NCBI GenBank assembly: GCA_029931535.1
Contig: JAQPZY010001436.1
Span: 1,329,001-1,393,000, forward strand
Length of the DNA stretch: 64,000 bases
Direction of reading: 5' to 3'
From: Margaritifera margaritifera
Taxonomy: Eukaryota; Mollusca; Bivalvia; Unionida; Margaritiferidae
Of the stretch, positions 1 through 13,661 are shown in pieces. Both the position numbers and the translations under genes were made by a program. The notes under the pieces are model-generated. The model worked only from the letters and a program-made list of their open reading frames with translations. It had not been told where the DNA came from and did no database searches. Position 1 is the first letter of the stretch. The number at the start of each line of letters is the position of its first letter.

Positions 1-3000
1 AATCATGTCTCAACGAAATGCATATCATCTTCGTCGACCCTTGTGGTCAGTTTATCCACTATAACTGTCTTATTAATCCCCTATTTAATCCTACTATTCA
101 TCGGATAGATAGGACACATTATTGTGATTAATTGCAACTAGGATGGTCTCATACATTTAGTGTAAGCAGTTGCATCTAGCAGCTTTTCATTCAGTTTTAC
201 ATGAGATTTAAGGATAGAAAATACGATTAATTATATCACATTTTAATCTTACATTTATCTATATGGAACTTTGTTGGCACTTTCAACGCAACTGTACTTA
301 AAGTTCAAACTTGTGCTTGGACATTGAAGGGTGTACACAGTTAAAATTTATTAAAAGTTGAAATATTAGGAGATGAATGATAAGCAACGAATTTACACTT
401 TTGACCCCACATCGGTGAATTGGTAATTAAGTTTGAGATCATGTTTATGTATCTAAAATAATTTGCACCAGCTTATAACATTCAGATCATTAGGATTCGC
501 TGCATACATGTGATTTAATTTTGCGTCGCTTATTTTAATGATTTTTATGTAGAAATATAGAACACATAAACATAGACGCACACACGCTTAAATACTCACA
601 GAAATCAACATGTATGTGATAATGTGCATACAGATGATGCACAAGCCCAAATTGTTCTTTCAACACTTTCTTTTGTGCTTGACTGGTTTCACAGAGTTGT
701 GGTTCAATGTACACTGGAATGAGTAGATATTCTTTAGACATTTGTATTTGTTAAAACCAAAAATTTAAGTTAATATAATTTGAAACAATAATCCGTATTC
801 CGCAGTAGCCGGTTAATAAGTTTCATTCGTATACTTTTCAAGAAAATGCATTACTTTTTCAATGCAAATATGATATTACACTTCTTTATGTGAAAAATAC
901 GTGGACCATAAATACTGATTCCACAAATATTCATTCATAAGCATGTTCTAGCCATTGTGTTATTTTATATTCCCAAATTATCTACAGATAGATCCTCCTT
1001 TGTTAATTGTTATGATGTATTGCATGTACTAATACGTCACATGTATGTTATCGGATGAGTATATGAAACATTTTCTTAACTATAGACATACGGCAATTTA
1101 TCCATAGATATTCGCTTCCCGTATGCAATATTATACTTTAAAGCATACTTAAAAGATTTTTTAGAGCACATTTACAGACTGGAAAACCGTAAGTGAATAA
1201 AATGTACAAAATTAACAAACGTTTCAATTGTTGTCGGTTTCGGTCGTTCTAAGAATTTATAGATCTTGAAATAGTTACCACAGTCTCGCTTAAGACTGAG
1301 AAATAACTAGATTAAAGTGGTCATTGATAAACGTTTTAATTTGGTAATTGATTATAAAGCTTGTACTCGGTCATTCTCATATTGTCAGTTAAGTTTCGTG
1401 CCAGCTTTAGCTTTATATCAGCAACGACTCTTAAGGACTTGGTTTAGTACAACTTTTTCCTGTATTTCGCGCTAAAGTTAAGATTATAACTATCTCAAAT
1501 AGTATGTTTCAATACGCATCAAGATAGAACAAATGTTACATTCATATATTTTTACTGCTGTTTCATCATCTGTCTATCATCCAATTTTAACTGTATTAAA
1601 CCATTGATCAGTTTCTGAAGTAGGGTTTGCGGACTAGATTTGCTTCTCGGGTTGATCTTGTGTAATAATAATTATTTATAATTTGTAAATAAAATAATAC
1701 AGAATCAATTTGAATGTTTCATGGTCTGAAAGAGTCTTTATTGTCTGTATATTTCCTGTTCTGGCACTCTCGCTGACGACCTTTCTGCCATGAAATGGAA
1801 GGAAAAAGTTACATAATTATTTTAGATTAACAACCAAAATCATCGAGGACAAATCCAGACACATTAAGATGTATAAGTCTAAATCTTATTCTTGGGGTGG
1901 GGGATTCTAACCTCTTGAAGAGTTTATCCAAACATATTGATCATTGCTGTAGAGGCAAACATGAAGCATGTAATTTCCATAATTTTGTATAATTGTTATA
2001 TAAACAAAAAATGGCATTTATTTTGATTTCAGAGCGCAGAAATTTGGGCGTGTAGAATAATCTAAAGTAAGGCTTCTCAGCCAGAGACATTTCTCAAGGA
2101 CTTTCTAAATTGAACTTAATAACACATTTTGATTGTAACAAATGCGTTTATTTTCCATATTTACAAGGAGAAGAATAAAGGTAGCACGGTTTTTGCTTAG
2201 AATCCTTCGGTGATAAACAAAATTTAGCGTAACAATGAGCTATCCAAAGTCTGAAAATTTAGCCTCGCTTCTTAACTTGTGTCGTAAAAATGCTACAGTA
2301 GCAGACAATTTTCAGCATTGAGAGCCGATTTTGCATCTATTTGCTTCCTCATTTTCAAATGAGTTTTAAGGAGTTTCTATTTTGGCAATAAATTTGTTTT
2401 CCAAAATGCAGTTCTGGTGGATTTAGCGCCCATAATATAACATAATACGAATATATAGGATAGAAATTAGTATCAGCGTTTAAAAAAAGAAGACGATCCC
2501 CAAATGAAACGTATTCTGGAATTATATGTCAGTATATTTTTCTTCCAGATCAGCTACATGAAATTTTGCTTTCTACATGTCTTTGTCTTTCACACCAGTA
2601 TTTTGTTTAATGCCATTTGCAAGGAATATTAAATCCACGATATCTTGATATCGTTTTTGTATTGATTACAATGGAAATTCAACTCAAAACCTATTACAGT
2701 GTTAAATGAAATGCACAAATGTATATTGATTGATATCAATTCTGGTTTAAGTGATTATGCAGCAGGTCGTAAGTTCCCAACATAAACATTGTTTATAGCA
2801 CGTTCCGAGATTTGACATATAGTTGGGGGGGGGGGGGTTTCTGTGCAGAAAGTCACATGAAGTTTAACGTGGTGAAACGTTCGGCTTTTAAAGTTCAGAT
2901 TTGCATTCTTCAATCTGAAAGCAAGGTTGGGATTCTTCTGGTCTATATTCTTCCGTGTCTTCATTTTTATTTTTAAAACTTTAATAAATTTCACACCGGT

Positions 3001-4430
3001 CCTTTTTTCAACAAATTCAAGAAAAATAGGCCTTGAGATATCTGTGCAAATGAAATTAACATCACGATTCAGAATTTCATTAGAGTGCAGTTTCCTCTCA
3101 AGTTTCTTTTTGTTTGTTTATATGATTGTTTGCTCGTTTGTATTTGTTTGCTTTGATTTTGTAAGTTCAATTTTCAAGAATAGAGCTAGAGTTTCAATAT
3201 GTCGAGTTCATCAAATGATAGATCCTTTGGCACATAGGCAAAACACTTTCGCTATGTTGGCATATAGGTAAAACACTTGCACTATTTTTCAAGTGCTTAA
3301 CCAGGTATTATAATTTATTTCTTTCTGTTGCATCAATTCTTTTGGGACTCAACAACAAACCATACAGTAATATAAAAAACGGCAACCAGACGTCCCTCTT
3401 GCTTTTCGTGATGTCCTTTCAAAACAGGGAAAATATTTGATTTTGATTCGCTATTCTGTAAACAAGCCAAACCTGTTAACGAGATGGGAATGCTTGCAAC
3501 GTTAACATATTAGTAGGTCACTGGGGAAGAAACTTTGCAAATACAGAAAAGAAATATGTCCGACTTTGATATTTATAATGTACGAAATCTGTTGAGAGAG
3601 TAGACCATACAGAACTGAGTTTCATATACGTGATTAATGAGTAAACTATTTCGGCAAATTTTCAAACCCACTTTATTGATTGAACCGTATGTTCTTGCGA
3701 AATAATTCAGATGTATGGCACTTCAGTATGTGAACAACTGTGCACATCGACTTATGTATAATGACCATCGATATAAAGGATATTTGTGTAGTAGATGTTG
3801 TTCAGAAATAAGTTGCCTACGCCCATACTCTTTGATGTAAGTACTGAAATAACATTAGGCGCATTTGCAAAGTCTCCAGGGAAAACACATATATAGCAAA
3901 GTCCAGACTCGTAAACACAAATATTTAAGTCAGTTTAAAATCTTGGCACCATACTTAGGATCTTCTCACATCGGTGACATGTGCTTATTAGTAAGGTCAA
4001 CAATGTAATACTGGGTTTTAATTTAGAATTTTGCTCATATCGCAAACAAAATACATCGCGAATGTATTTCTTCCTTTCCATACTTGAGTAAAACAAAATT
4101 ACAATATATGATATGGTTGTTTTTCCTGAATTAGAAGGTTCTAAAGTGTTTTCTCAGTGACTTGTCCGAAATGACGAGTCTACCGAAACATCCTTGCATG
4201 CCTTGTGCGATAAATTGCATTTCCGCTTTCAAAAATATCTCTTTTCCATTCCGTCATAAAGCACAAGTAGAGCAAATTTATTCAGTATTTCAAGCCACTG
4301 ACCCAAAATCCATATAAAGCAGCATTCTTTTACGTTGGAACAGATGAGCCCATAAACAACCGATAATGTAAACTGCATATATGTATGTCCTTGTCCGTAT
4401 CATAGACATTACCTTCTTGTGAAGGCATAG
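1..4430. other. AT-rich DNA, no gene recognised
   Basis: No coding signal, RNA gene or transposon could be recognised on either strand. The open frames present are short and have compositions typical of translated AT-rich noncoding DNA; a 114-codon one near 2927-3271 is Phe/Ser/Val-rich low complexity. A run of 12 G lies at about 2826-2837. The stretch could be intergenic or an upstream intron of the receptor gene that starts being visible at 36868. Confidence 0.5.
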
Positions 4431-4439
4431 TACAGAAAG

Positions 4440-5520
4440 AAAGTAGCTTGACTGTTCAAGGTACTTGGCTTAACATCGAACATAAGATTTTTTTAGAATT
4501 TCGAATGATCTATTATCCAGCCATAGTTTATATAAATACTGTTCTCGTAAGATCCTCATATGCATTGCATTCTAAAAGAAAATGATGTACCTCTTCTACA
4601 CATATTAACCGTTCTGTTCACAATATGGGCTAATTCTATACGATATATCCAAACCATGGTCTCAGCCTGTCTCTGTATGTAAATTATTACTAGAACTTTG
4701 AACTGTAAGAATTGTATTTTTAAGTTCCTATTGATAAAACGTTACAACGATTTTAAAAATATTTAAAACAGTTGTAACTTCCTCGCGTTGAACTTATAAC
4801 TTCACTATGCCATTTATGCATCATGTAATCAATAACTTTTTGTTGAAATATCTTAATGAACAGATTTCTATCTCCAACGCTTTGCTCATTCCATACAAAA
4901 CCAAAACCATATGAATATAGTAGTTGTATAACGTGTCTTGTCCATGTAATATTAATATTTTCATGAAGACACTTTGACATCAGATAACAAATATAGGAAT
5001 GCCTGTTTGATCCACGCGAATCAAGCGTAGTCAAAATTATATTTAATAGGTAACACATACCGGGCATCCACTACATTCCACAAATGTATTTGTATTATTC
5101 TTAGAGGGTGAGAGATTAAGGTACCGTTTACAAAACGTATGTAGTACATATTCTATTACTTTTGTATATTGGTAATCCCAGACTTCTGAACCAAAGCTAG
5201 AAATTTGTTTACCATGCTATCAAAAAGTTTTAAAATATAAAAACTAACGAAACAGCCAAAACTTACGCTAATATCTTACAATACATTCACTGGAGTTATG
5301 AACCTGAGGAGTCAGTCTATATTTTGCTGTACTCCATATCAGTTTGAAAGCAAAAACGTAACCCATATTACAATAAATACACGGCATTGGTGAATGGTCA
5401 TTGATAGATATTACATACCAGGATATACATTAAATAAAATGACCTCTAAAATACCATTTTTCACGCTCTCTCAACATTTCACCATTTCTGAAAACCATTA
5501 TCGTTGTTTCATCTAGATTG
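4440..5520 (-). pseudogene. LINE reverse transcriptase C-terminal relic
   Basis: Read on the minus strand, broken frames match the C-terminal part of a non-LTR retrotransposon pol protein. The order is a 'TIMVFRNGE' block (about 5490), a thumb-like piece with 'GSEVWDYQYTKVIEYVL' (about 5180), a 104-codon open piece containing 'GFGFVWNEQSVGDRNLF' (4753-5067), and a terminal 'EEVHHFLLECNAYEDL' block (about 4590). These blocks occur in the same order in the other LINE copies of this window (19.0-21.2 kb). Several frameshifts separate them, so it is a dead 5'-truncated copy. The clade is not resolved from these pieces. Confidence 0.65.
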
Positions 5521-5545
5521 TGTTTATTACCGGACTTTTGACAAA

Positions 5546-5790
5546 ATTCACCTCAAATATATATTTATCTCTGTAATAACATCACCTCAAATGTATATTT
5601 ATCTCTGTAATAAAATCACCTCAAATGTATATTTATCTCTGTAATAAAATCACCTCAAATGTATATTTATCTCTCTAATAAAATCACCTCAAATGTATAT
5701 TTATCTCTGTAATAAAATCACCTCAAATGTATATTTATCTCTGTAATAAAATCACCTCAAATGTATATTTATCTCTGTAATAAAATCACT
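5546..5790. repeat. 34-bp tandem repeat, about 7 copies
   Basis: The unit contains 'cacctcaaatgtatattt' followed by 'atctctgtaataaaat' and repeats every 34 bp with almost no variation. It directly abuts the LINE relic on its left. Confidence 0.9.
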
Positions 5791-5881
5791 GTTTCAGCAC
5801 AATTCGAAACATGATTGGCATACAAAAAAGCAATATATCATCTATATTTTCATTTATAAAGATACCAAGTGAATATCTGAA

Positions 5882-6090
5882 ACTTAGCTCTTGAATAAGA
5901 TTATGAATGAATAAGCATATTAAAGTACATTAGTACTTAGCTCTTGAATAAGATTATGAATGAATAAGCATATTAAAGTACATTAGTACTTAGCTCTTGA
6001 ATAAGATTATGAATGAATAAGCATATTAAAGTACATTAGTACTTAGCTCTTGAATAAGATTATGAATGAATAAGCATATTAAAGTACATG
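5882..6090. repeat. 53-bp tandem repeat, 4 copies
   Basis: A 53-bp unit beginning 'acttagctcttgaataag' is repeated four times almost identically. Copies start at about 5882, 5935, 5988 and 6041, and the last is cut short. Confidence 0.9.
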
Positions 6091-7300
6091 ACTAAGTATT
6101 ATGTATTTGATATACTGAGAAAAGTATGTAATATACATGCACACAGTTTTCAGGCTGTTAAACACTTTTTTATGGCCAATACTCATTCATGTTCATTTCA
6201 AAATATTCGGAAATATTTATGAACCATATAATGTGGTTCTGAAAAGGGACAATTTTGCTCAATATTAGAGAAATATAATTTTGCTCAAATTTATCTTGGA
6301 AACAGTAAAGAACTAAATACAGAGTGATCAAGCAACATCGAGCATATCCATTATGGGAAGAAAATATCTTCACTCCACACTACTGTGCAGTTTGCAAAGA
6401 ATCACAGTAAGATATTATACTTAATGCAAACGCTTGGCGAATTTCCGGACAATTAGTCGGGAAAGGCGATTATTGACATTGATGAAAAGAATCCTTCATT
6501 TGTTTTGCAATTGTGTAGTCCAAGCACGTGCATTGAAACATGGTATCAGTCCAACAATGATACAGCCGGCACATATTAATATGTTTTTGGAGTGGTTGAT
6601 TTCCTGGTATACTCGGGATTCATGTAAATATGTCAAGAGTAGAACTGCACAGCAGTTGTAAATTAGGTTCACTTCATAAATATTTTCCGCTTTTTTGCAC
6701 GAGTGCCCGGCTGAAACATCCCAAGTCTCTATAAAATTTGACAAGCACCTTTAATACATTCTCCCCACCCCCACCCCTTCCGCATATCGAACGAGATGTA
6801 CATGAATTTGCGATCGGAGTGTTTGTATTAAAAGATATATTTTCTCACTGAAGACATGTATGTCTCCTTAAGAAATGTTCTCCAATTTTATTTGAGTTTA
6901 ATTTTGTTCCTTGTTACTTAATCGAGAATGTGTGGAAGATTTATGTGTTTTTAAATAAAATCCTTGAGCTACATCAAGTGGCACCTAGAATACAACCAAC
7001 AATAACACCAGGGCCGTTGATGTTGGGTGATTCTTTGGACCAGACATGTGGATACGAGGAAGCTTGTAGAAAAAATACAACTAGTTTTTTTCGGCATCTC
7101 ACTTTCATTATTTGAGAACTAAATACTTTTCCGATAAATTTTGTCGATGGCTTATGATTTACTCTAAGTGAGGAGTTATTTAATGCGGTAATACCCCTCA
7201 TTCATTTTAGAGTTTACGTAACTGCAATTTAATACACGCAAACGCCTAATATATATTTCTGGCTTGCATCAAAGACGCAAAACAACATTTCTGTTGTAAC
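6091..7300. other. no gene recognised
   Basis: AT-rich DNA with only short open frames (under about 80 codons) on overlapping strands. No family resemblance was seen. Confidence 0.5.
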
Positions 7301-7304
7301 TGGT

Positions 7305-7478
7305 TGCGTTAAACCCGCTTTAATGTGTTGTACCTAGTGATTTCGGTTAGTTTTCGTTGGGCAATGGGTAAATTGTCTTGCCTATGGACACAACATGACA
7401 GCTGGCCGGGCCTTCTGAGTATCGAAACCCGGTACTCCTGCATGGAAATGAAGCACGCTATCCACTGAGCAACCACAT
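7305..7478 (-). mobile_element. tRNA-derived SINE
   Basis: On the minus strand the head (7478 downward) reads as a tRNA-like promoter. The A-box-like 'GTTGCTCAGTGGATAGCG' is followed about 35 nt later by the B-box-like 'GGGTTTCGATAC'. Behind it comes a body with 'GTGTCCATAGGCAAGACA' and 'TTTACCCATTGCCC', a block typical of many animal SINE bodies (a GGGCAAGRCACTTTACCC-type segment). The RNA would not fold as a functional tRNA: the B box carries a mismatch and no acceptor stem closes. The family was not identified. Confidence 0.7.
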
Positions 7479-8757
7479 TATCGGAACCAAATAGAAAGAT
7501 GTCAGAAGATTTGAAAGAAGAACTCTTATTTATTTTCTTCAAAATAAAGTAGCAAAATGCTCCTTGATTGCTTGCCATTTCAAAGGTATGTTTTATAACG
7601 TAGCATTTGAAGACATACTTTTTACATCAAAAGAATACCTGAATTTTGCGTTATAAGAAGAATTAAAAAGAATATTTGACGAACGTACTTGCAGAGATAG
7701 AATAATTGCAAACATTTTAGTCAAGCGTTCCATCATATCATGAGCTCTAACTTCTGTGACATATTTTGGTATTTTATTTACACTTACAGATCATTTATTG
7801 CATAAACTAAAGCAAAGGTACACAAATAAGTTTGGAACTTTTACTATTGAAAATAATTTAAATCCAAAATATAGATTCAAAACGTATCAGAAAGGAAATG
7901 TCAAAATGTACGAACATGATGAAGAAAAGAACGTAAAAACTTTGAGTAAAACGTGATTAGAAACGGAGTGGTGTTGTACCCGACGAAGAACAGATGTCCA
8001 CTAGGTAATAAAAACTAATGAAAAATATTTTTAAAAAATAATTTACATCGGTTGTACATTTTTAAAAGTTGTACAGCTTGAAGCACAATTTCAGTTTATC
8101 GTAGCAGAAAGTATTTTAATTCAAGTCATCTATCGATAACGCTTTTATCTTCAATCACTAAATTTAACGAGGTCAGTACCCACGCTTCTGAGCCGCAACT
8201 GTTTATATGTGCACACAACTTCCGAAAGATATATCTGTCTTGTTTACATTTCCGTCTTTAAGTCTAATTTTTTTCAGCGCGATGAGACGACTTTATTGAA
8301 CATACAAAAATGTGTACTTTTACATGAAATCAGTTCAAATTATGATAGTCAAACAAATAGGAAGCAGTCATTGTGGCCCATTTTGAGTCAGAATTTTGCC
8401 CATCCTGTTATTTCAGCACGACTGAAATAAAAAATCTAACTAGCGTTCAAATCATACATTTTACGCATTTTGGTTTCTCACTTTTGTTACATGTTCATAC
8501 GGGTACACTCTTGTCTTTAATTGTAACGGATTTCCCGCCCTCCTCCGTCCCCTTCGCCTAAGGAATTGATCATTGTCCGTGGCAAAGGTACAGTCAGTAA
8601 ATACATTTGGTGTTTCGGGTAGGGGTTGATTTTCTTCGGCTTTTTTTAAAAACAAAATAGATGCAGGACTTGTAAATTAAATGATTTGAAGGCAGAACTT
8701 TTGTAACTCAGATGACCTTTATGTCAGCCGACTTGTTCCAAACCGGTGTCCATTCAT

Positions 8758-8759
<2 letters not shown>
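7479..8759. other. no gene recognised
   Basis: AT-rich sequence with no recognisable coding, RNA or mobile-element signal. Confidence 0.5.

Positions 8760-8849
<90 letters not shown>
8760..8849. repeat. (ATT)n-(AT)n microsatellite
   Basis: About 35 bp of ATT repeats run directly into about 55 bp of AT repeats. Confidence 0.97.
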
Positions 8850-8851
<2 letters not shown>

Positions 8852-10040
8852 GCTTCACACATTGATGTATATGTTCTGCATATCCAGTTTCCAATAGCTA
8901 ATCATGCGTTTCGCTGCAACTAAATTCTACCGTCGATGAAATATTATAATTTAATTCAATACGTATGCTTTGGTATAGCTCTTATTCCAAGCCATCAACG
9001 GTCCAAATCAAATATATAACATCCTGCCTCTTTACACATTGATATGCTGTCATCTATTTGAGTTTTCATGGGCTTAGGCGTATTTTGGAGTGTCAATTAT
9101 GCTGTACCAAATTTATATGGATGATTCAATCCATGTAGTAAGTGCAATGATGTATAAAGTTGGTATACAAAACTGTTATTTTTATTTCGTTTCTCATGAA
9201 AAGTCAGAAATATGTTTATTTTGTCCTTTGGTTTTGGGGGGACTTTTTCTCGAGAGTAGGTCATTTATAATTTGTCTTCTGCACTGAGGTGCAGAAATTG
9301 TAAATGATCCTAGTCTTGGAGAAGAAAAAAAAAGGATTTTTACATAGAATAAAATGAAAATCTAAAACAATTGTTAACAACCACATTGCATACCAGATTT
9401 GGTAACTTTTAATGTACTCAATGGAAAATAAAATCTCATGGATGATTTTGGGGTGGTGATTTACTTTTTTTCCCGTCTCAGGTACAGTTAACAGTGACAC
9501 GATTAGATTATGCAGAGGAAATACTTTTTTTCAGTACAATGAACTGATGATTTTAGTGTCTTGTTCAAATTAAGAAATTTTCATATTTTGTTTCTACGAA
9601 TCCCTCATTATCCCAAAGAAGAAACCGCGATATATTAAACACTAGATTTTCAGGATGTAAAAGAAACCGGTAGGCCAATGTGACTAATAGATTACATTAG
9701 AATCCTTCCCGTGATCCTTTGAAACCATCTTTTGGATATTAAAGACGACGATAGTTACAAAGTGTCTATTTTACCATATTACTGAGAAAACTTTTCAAAA
9801 ATTTTAAAATATGGTTCGTACTTACGCAAGATACCATTCACGCAAGAAAGCTTAATGTCAGTTTTTGATTATTTGTTTTTAAACTTTAATAAACGCTTTC
9901 TGTTAGTGTTACCTTGGGAACATAATCCCAACAAACAGTGTAATGACCAAGCTGTAACCCCTCAGAAGAATTATTCAGATGTGTTGTCAAGTAATAGTTA
10001 ATAATGTTCTTGGTCCTAGCTCATCTCCAATTTGTTGAAT
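8850..10040. other. no gene recognised
   Basis: Only short, low-complexity open frames are present. Confidence 0.5.
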
Positions 10041-10152
10041 CAGTATTCAGAAATACTGTACCTATTCTACTTTACCTATTCAGAAATACTGTACCTATTC
10101 AGAAATACTGTACCTATTCAGAAATACTGTACCTATTCAGAAATATTTTACC
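10041..10152. repeat. 19-bp tandem repeat (acctattcagaaatactgt)
   Basis: The 19-bp unit is repeated about five times, with degenerate copies at both edges. Confidence 0.85.
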
Positions 10153-11420
10153 TAAGGCTTATCTTGAACTCTAAGCTTGTTGGTGTTTTTACAACAAACT
10201 TTCCATTTATTGTATTTTTTCTGTATAAGCTACAAAAGCCAGTATTAATTACTCCCTAAATAAGGTGATGGTGCACGACGGGGTTCGGATTTAAGAAAAT
10301 CAAAGTACAGAGAAAACCTACACATTAGGAATAGGTCTACAATTAGCCATTGCAAGTGCAAGCAGCAGAATGCTCAGCTTGAGGCACCAATACACTAACA
10401 TTTGACATATTTCAAATTTTAAAAGGGGATTAGACAACTAAAGTTACATCAGAATCACGTCTATCTACTTAAAACTGGAATCAAGAAGAGGAATGTGGAC
10501 CATTTCCCGACTTCAGCATTATTTTCCATAGTTTACTGTAATGTATTTAACTTATCGTGCATTTTTTATTCTTTTTTTCAAGTGTGCAGTAGGTGGAAAA
10601 TATTAATTATATTTTTTTTCCTAAAACGTTGCACAGTTTAAATAGAAACTAATGTTTTCTGATTATTCGCCACCATAAGCATGTTAACACACAACAGTAC
10701 CTAGGACAAGAGAAAACTAAAGAACGAATAACTCACCTCTATTATACCATTGGAATTAGCTTTTGAGCTCTGTTTTCTACGAATAATAACCAGATGTGAC
10801 CTCGTTATACTGGTGCACTAAATGAAATATTGACAGATTGAACTGAGTACTTGGTTCTTATTTACACATGTGAATCAATTATTCATGAAATTTTTCAATC
10901 TTTAAATTCATTACAATGTAAAGGTTTGGTCTAGTCTACTATACTGACGCACGAATTCGTGTTTTAAAGGCATTAATTTCAAGACCGTATCTGCCCAGAG
11001 CAATTTTCACCCACAATTTTGTATATTTAAAAGCGTATTTAAATAGAGCACGGGTGTACATCTATCAAGGTCAACATTACAAATACGAAAAAACCGTAAC
11101 TGAAATCTGTTTATCACGTTTTCCTTGAAGTTTCGATGTTTTATTTTTATTAATGTGCTATTAATCAAATGCTACACAGACTAAAATGAATTGTAGCAAC
11201 TATTCATCATAAAATGTTTATGAATTATTTCTACAGGATCGAACAAATGCACGCGATTGCAGTATTATTTGGGATATTATCGCTTTATTGTCACAAATTG
11301 CATACAAATTAATTCGAGGTTATGTTTCTGAGTAGAATGCTGTAACATATTGCTGAATGGCTACACTGCCTTTCTAAAACAAAACTGGGTGATACATTGT
11401 GATATTCTCACATGCGATTA
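10153..11420. other. no gene recognised
   Basis: No recognisable coding or repeat signal. Confidence 0.5.
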
Positions 11421-11422
11421 TA

Positions 11423-11676
11423 CAGACCAACCCTGAAGCATACCTTACGTCTTCTTTTCATATCAATACACAGGCCAACCCTGAAGCACACCTTGCGTCT
11501 ACTTTTCATATCAATACACAGGCCAACCCTCAAGCACACCTTGCGTCTACTTTTCATATCAATACACAGGCCAACCCTGAAGGATACCTTGCGTCTACTT
11601 TTCATATCAATATACAGGCCAACCCTGAAGGATACATAAGGTCTACTTTTCATATCAATATACAGACTAACCCTGA
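11423..11676. repeat. 48-bp minisatellite, 5-6 copies
   Basis: The unit begins 'caggccaaccctgaagca' and ends with 'cttttcatatcaatacac'. Its period is 48 bp, a multiple of three, so it stays open in several frames on both strands and creates repetitive 75-111 codon open frames. These are artefacts of the period; no initiation or splice context supports a protein. Confidence 0.9.
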
Positions 11677-12630
11677 TAAGACAAAATTCAGAGGACTGAG
11701 AAAACTATGTTATATTGTCTGGGTTTCGTACTAAACCAGCGTTGTTATTTTCGTGACATATCTTGTACGAGAAAAATTCAACCAGACACTCTCTATGATA
11801 AAATGAAATTGAGTTTGAATAAAGATCTATTCATTTTTTATTTGCAATACAATATCAAACTTTCCATGAAACTGTCGGGTTTGACTAAACACTTTAATTC
11901 TTTAAACAGGATTAAGTGCTTTAAGATTTTACCCTGTACAAATAACATGTACATCTCTCTGAGTCCACGTCTATAAAACTATGTCTTTCTGTACCTGATA
12001 GAAAACAAAATCTTTTAAGAAGAAAGTTTTAGACTTTTTGCTTTCAACGACAGTCATAATGACATCTTATTAATAATTAAAGGCGAAATTTCCTTTCTGT
12101 CTGTAATTTCATGTCTTCTCTTTGAAAGATCAACTGAAACTGTCATAGGTATAATTAGTTTAGTTTATGATCACCTGTCACTGTTAATTGACTGTAGAGG
12201 GAGGTTAATTAGCCTAAAATACAAGAATGCATGTGCAGATAAGTTGGGCGGTCAGCCTTTATCCGAGAGAAGTTACCTGTCGCCTAGGAAAGTCATATCG
12301 AGCTCTGATTGACTGTTAGACATTGGAAACTACCTGACACTGTGATTGACAAGTGAAGCTTAACACCTGATAGATTACCTCTCATCAATTGGATGTAGAG
12401 GGAGGCTAATAAATCTACTATTTACTTTATTACGAGACCTACCAATAAGTGTTGAGTTATTCAGGTATCTTTGAAACGGCCTGCCAACTTCTTTGCACCT
12501 ACTCGACCTACTGTTCAAGAGTAACATATGATCCCCTCCCCCTTTTAAGGAACCGATCGGCTTGAAATCTCAGCCTTTAAAGGGAAATTCGTTTTCACCG
12601 AGTTCATATTGTTAAATTGAGTGGGCCAGA
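11677..12630. other. no gene recognised
   Basis: AT-rich. Two loosely similar segments around 12180 and 12390 share 'gtagagggaggytaat', which may be an old local duplication. No coding signal. Confidence 0.45.
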
Positions 12631-12632
12631 CA

Positions 12633-13290
<658 letters not shown>

Positions 13291-13661
13291 TTAATTACTA
13301 CCTGTATCGTGGTAGAGAAAGTGTTCAAATATGACTCAGACTGTTCTAAACACTAGGCATTACATTAATTACTACCTGTATTGTGGTAGAGTAAGTGTTC
13401 AAATATGACTCGGACTGTTCTAAACACTAGGCATTACATTAATTACTACCTGTATTGTGGTAGAGAAAGTGTTCAAATATGACTCGGACTGTTCTAAACA
13501 CTAGGCATTACATTAATTACTACCTGTATTGTGGTAGAGTAAGTGTTCAAATATGACTCGGACTGTTCTAAACACTAGGCATTACATTAATTACTACCTG
13601 TATTGTGGTAGAGTAAGTGTTCAAATATGACTCGGACTGTTCTAAACACTAGGCATTACAT
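13291..13661. repeat. 74-bp tandem repeat, 5 copies
   Basis: Five copies of a 74-bp unit start with 'ttaattactacctgtat' at about 13291, 13365, 13439, 13513 and 13587. They differ by only one to three bases each, which points to recent array growth or homogenisation. Confidence 0.93.

Noticed and set aside
2927..3271. 114-codon plus-strand open frame
   Set aside because: Phe/Ser/Val-rich low-complexity composition expected from T-rich noncoding DNA.
7305..7478. functional tRNA gene on the minus strand
   Set aside because: A and B boxes are present but the acceptor stem does not pair and a SINE body follows.
11399..11734. repetitive protein of about 111 residues
   Set aside because: Created by a 48-bp tandem repeat that is open in several frames on both strands, with no start or splice support.
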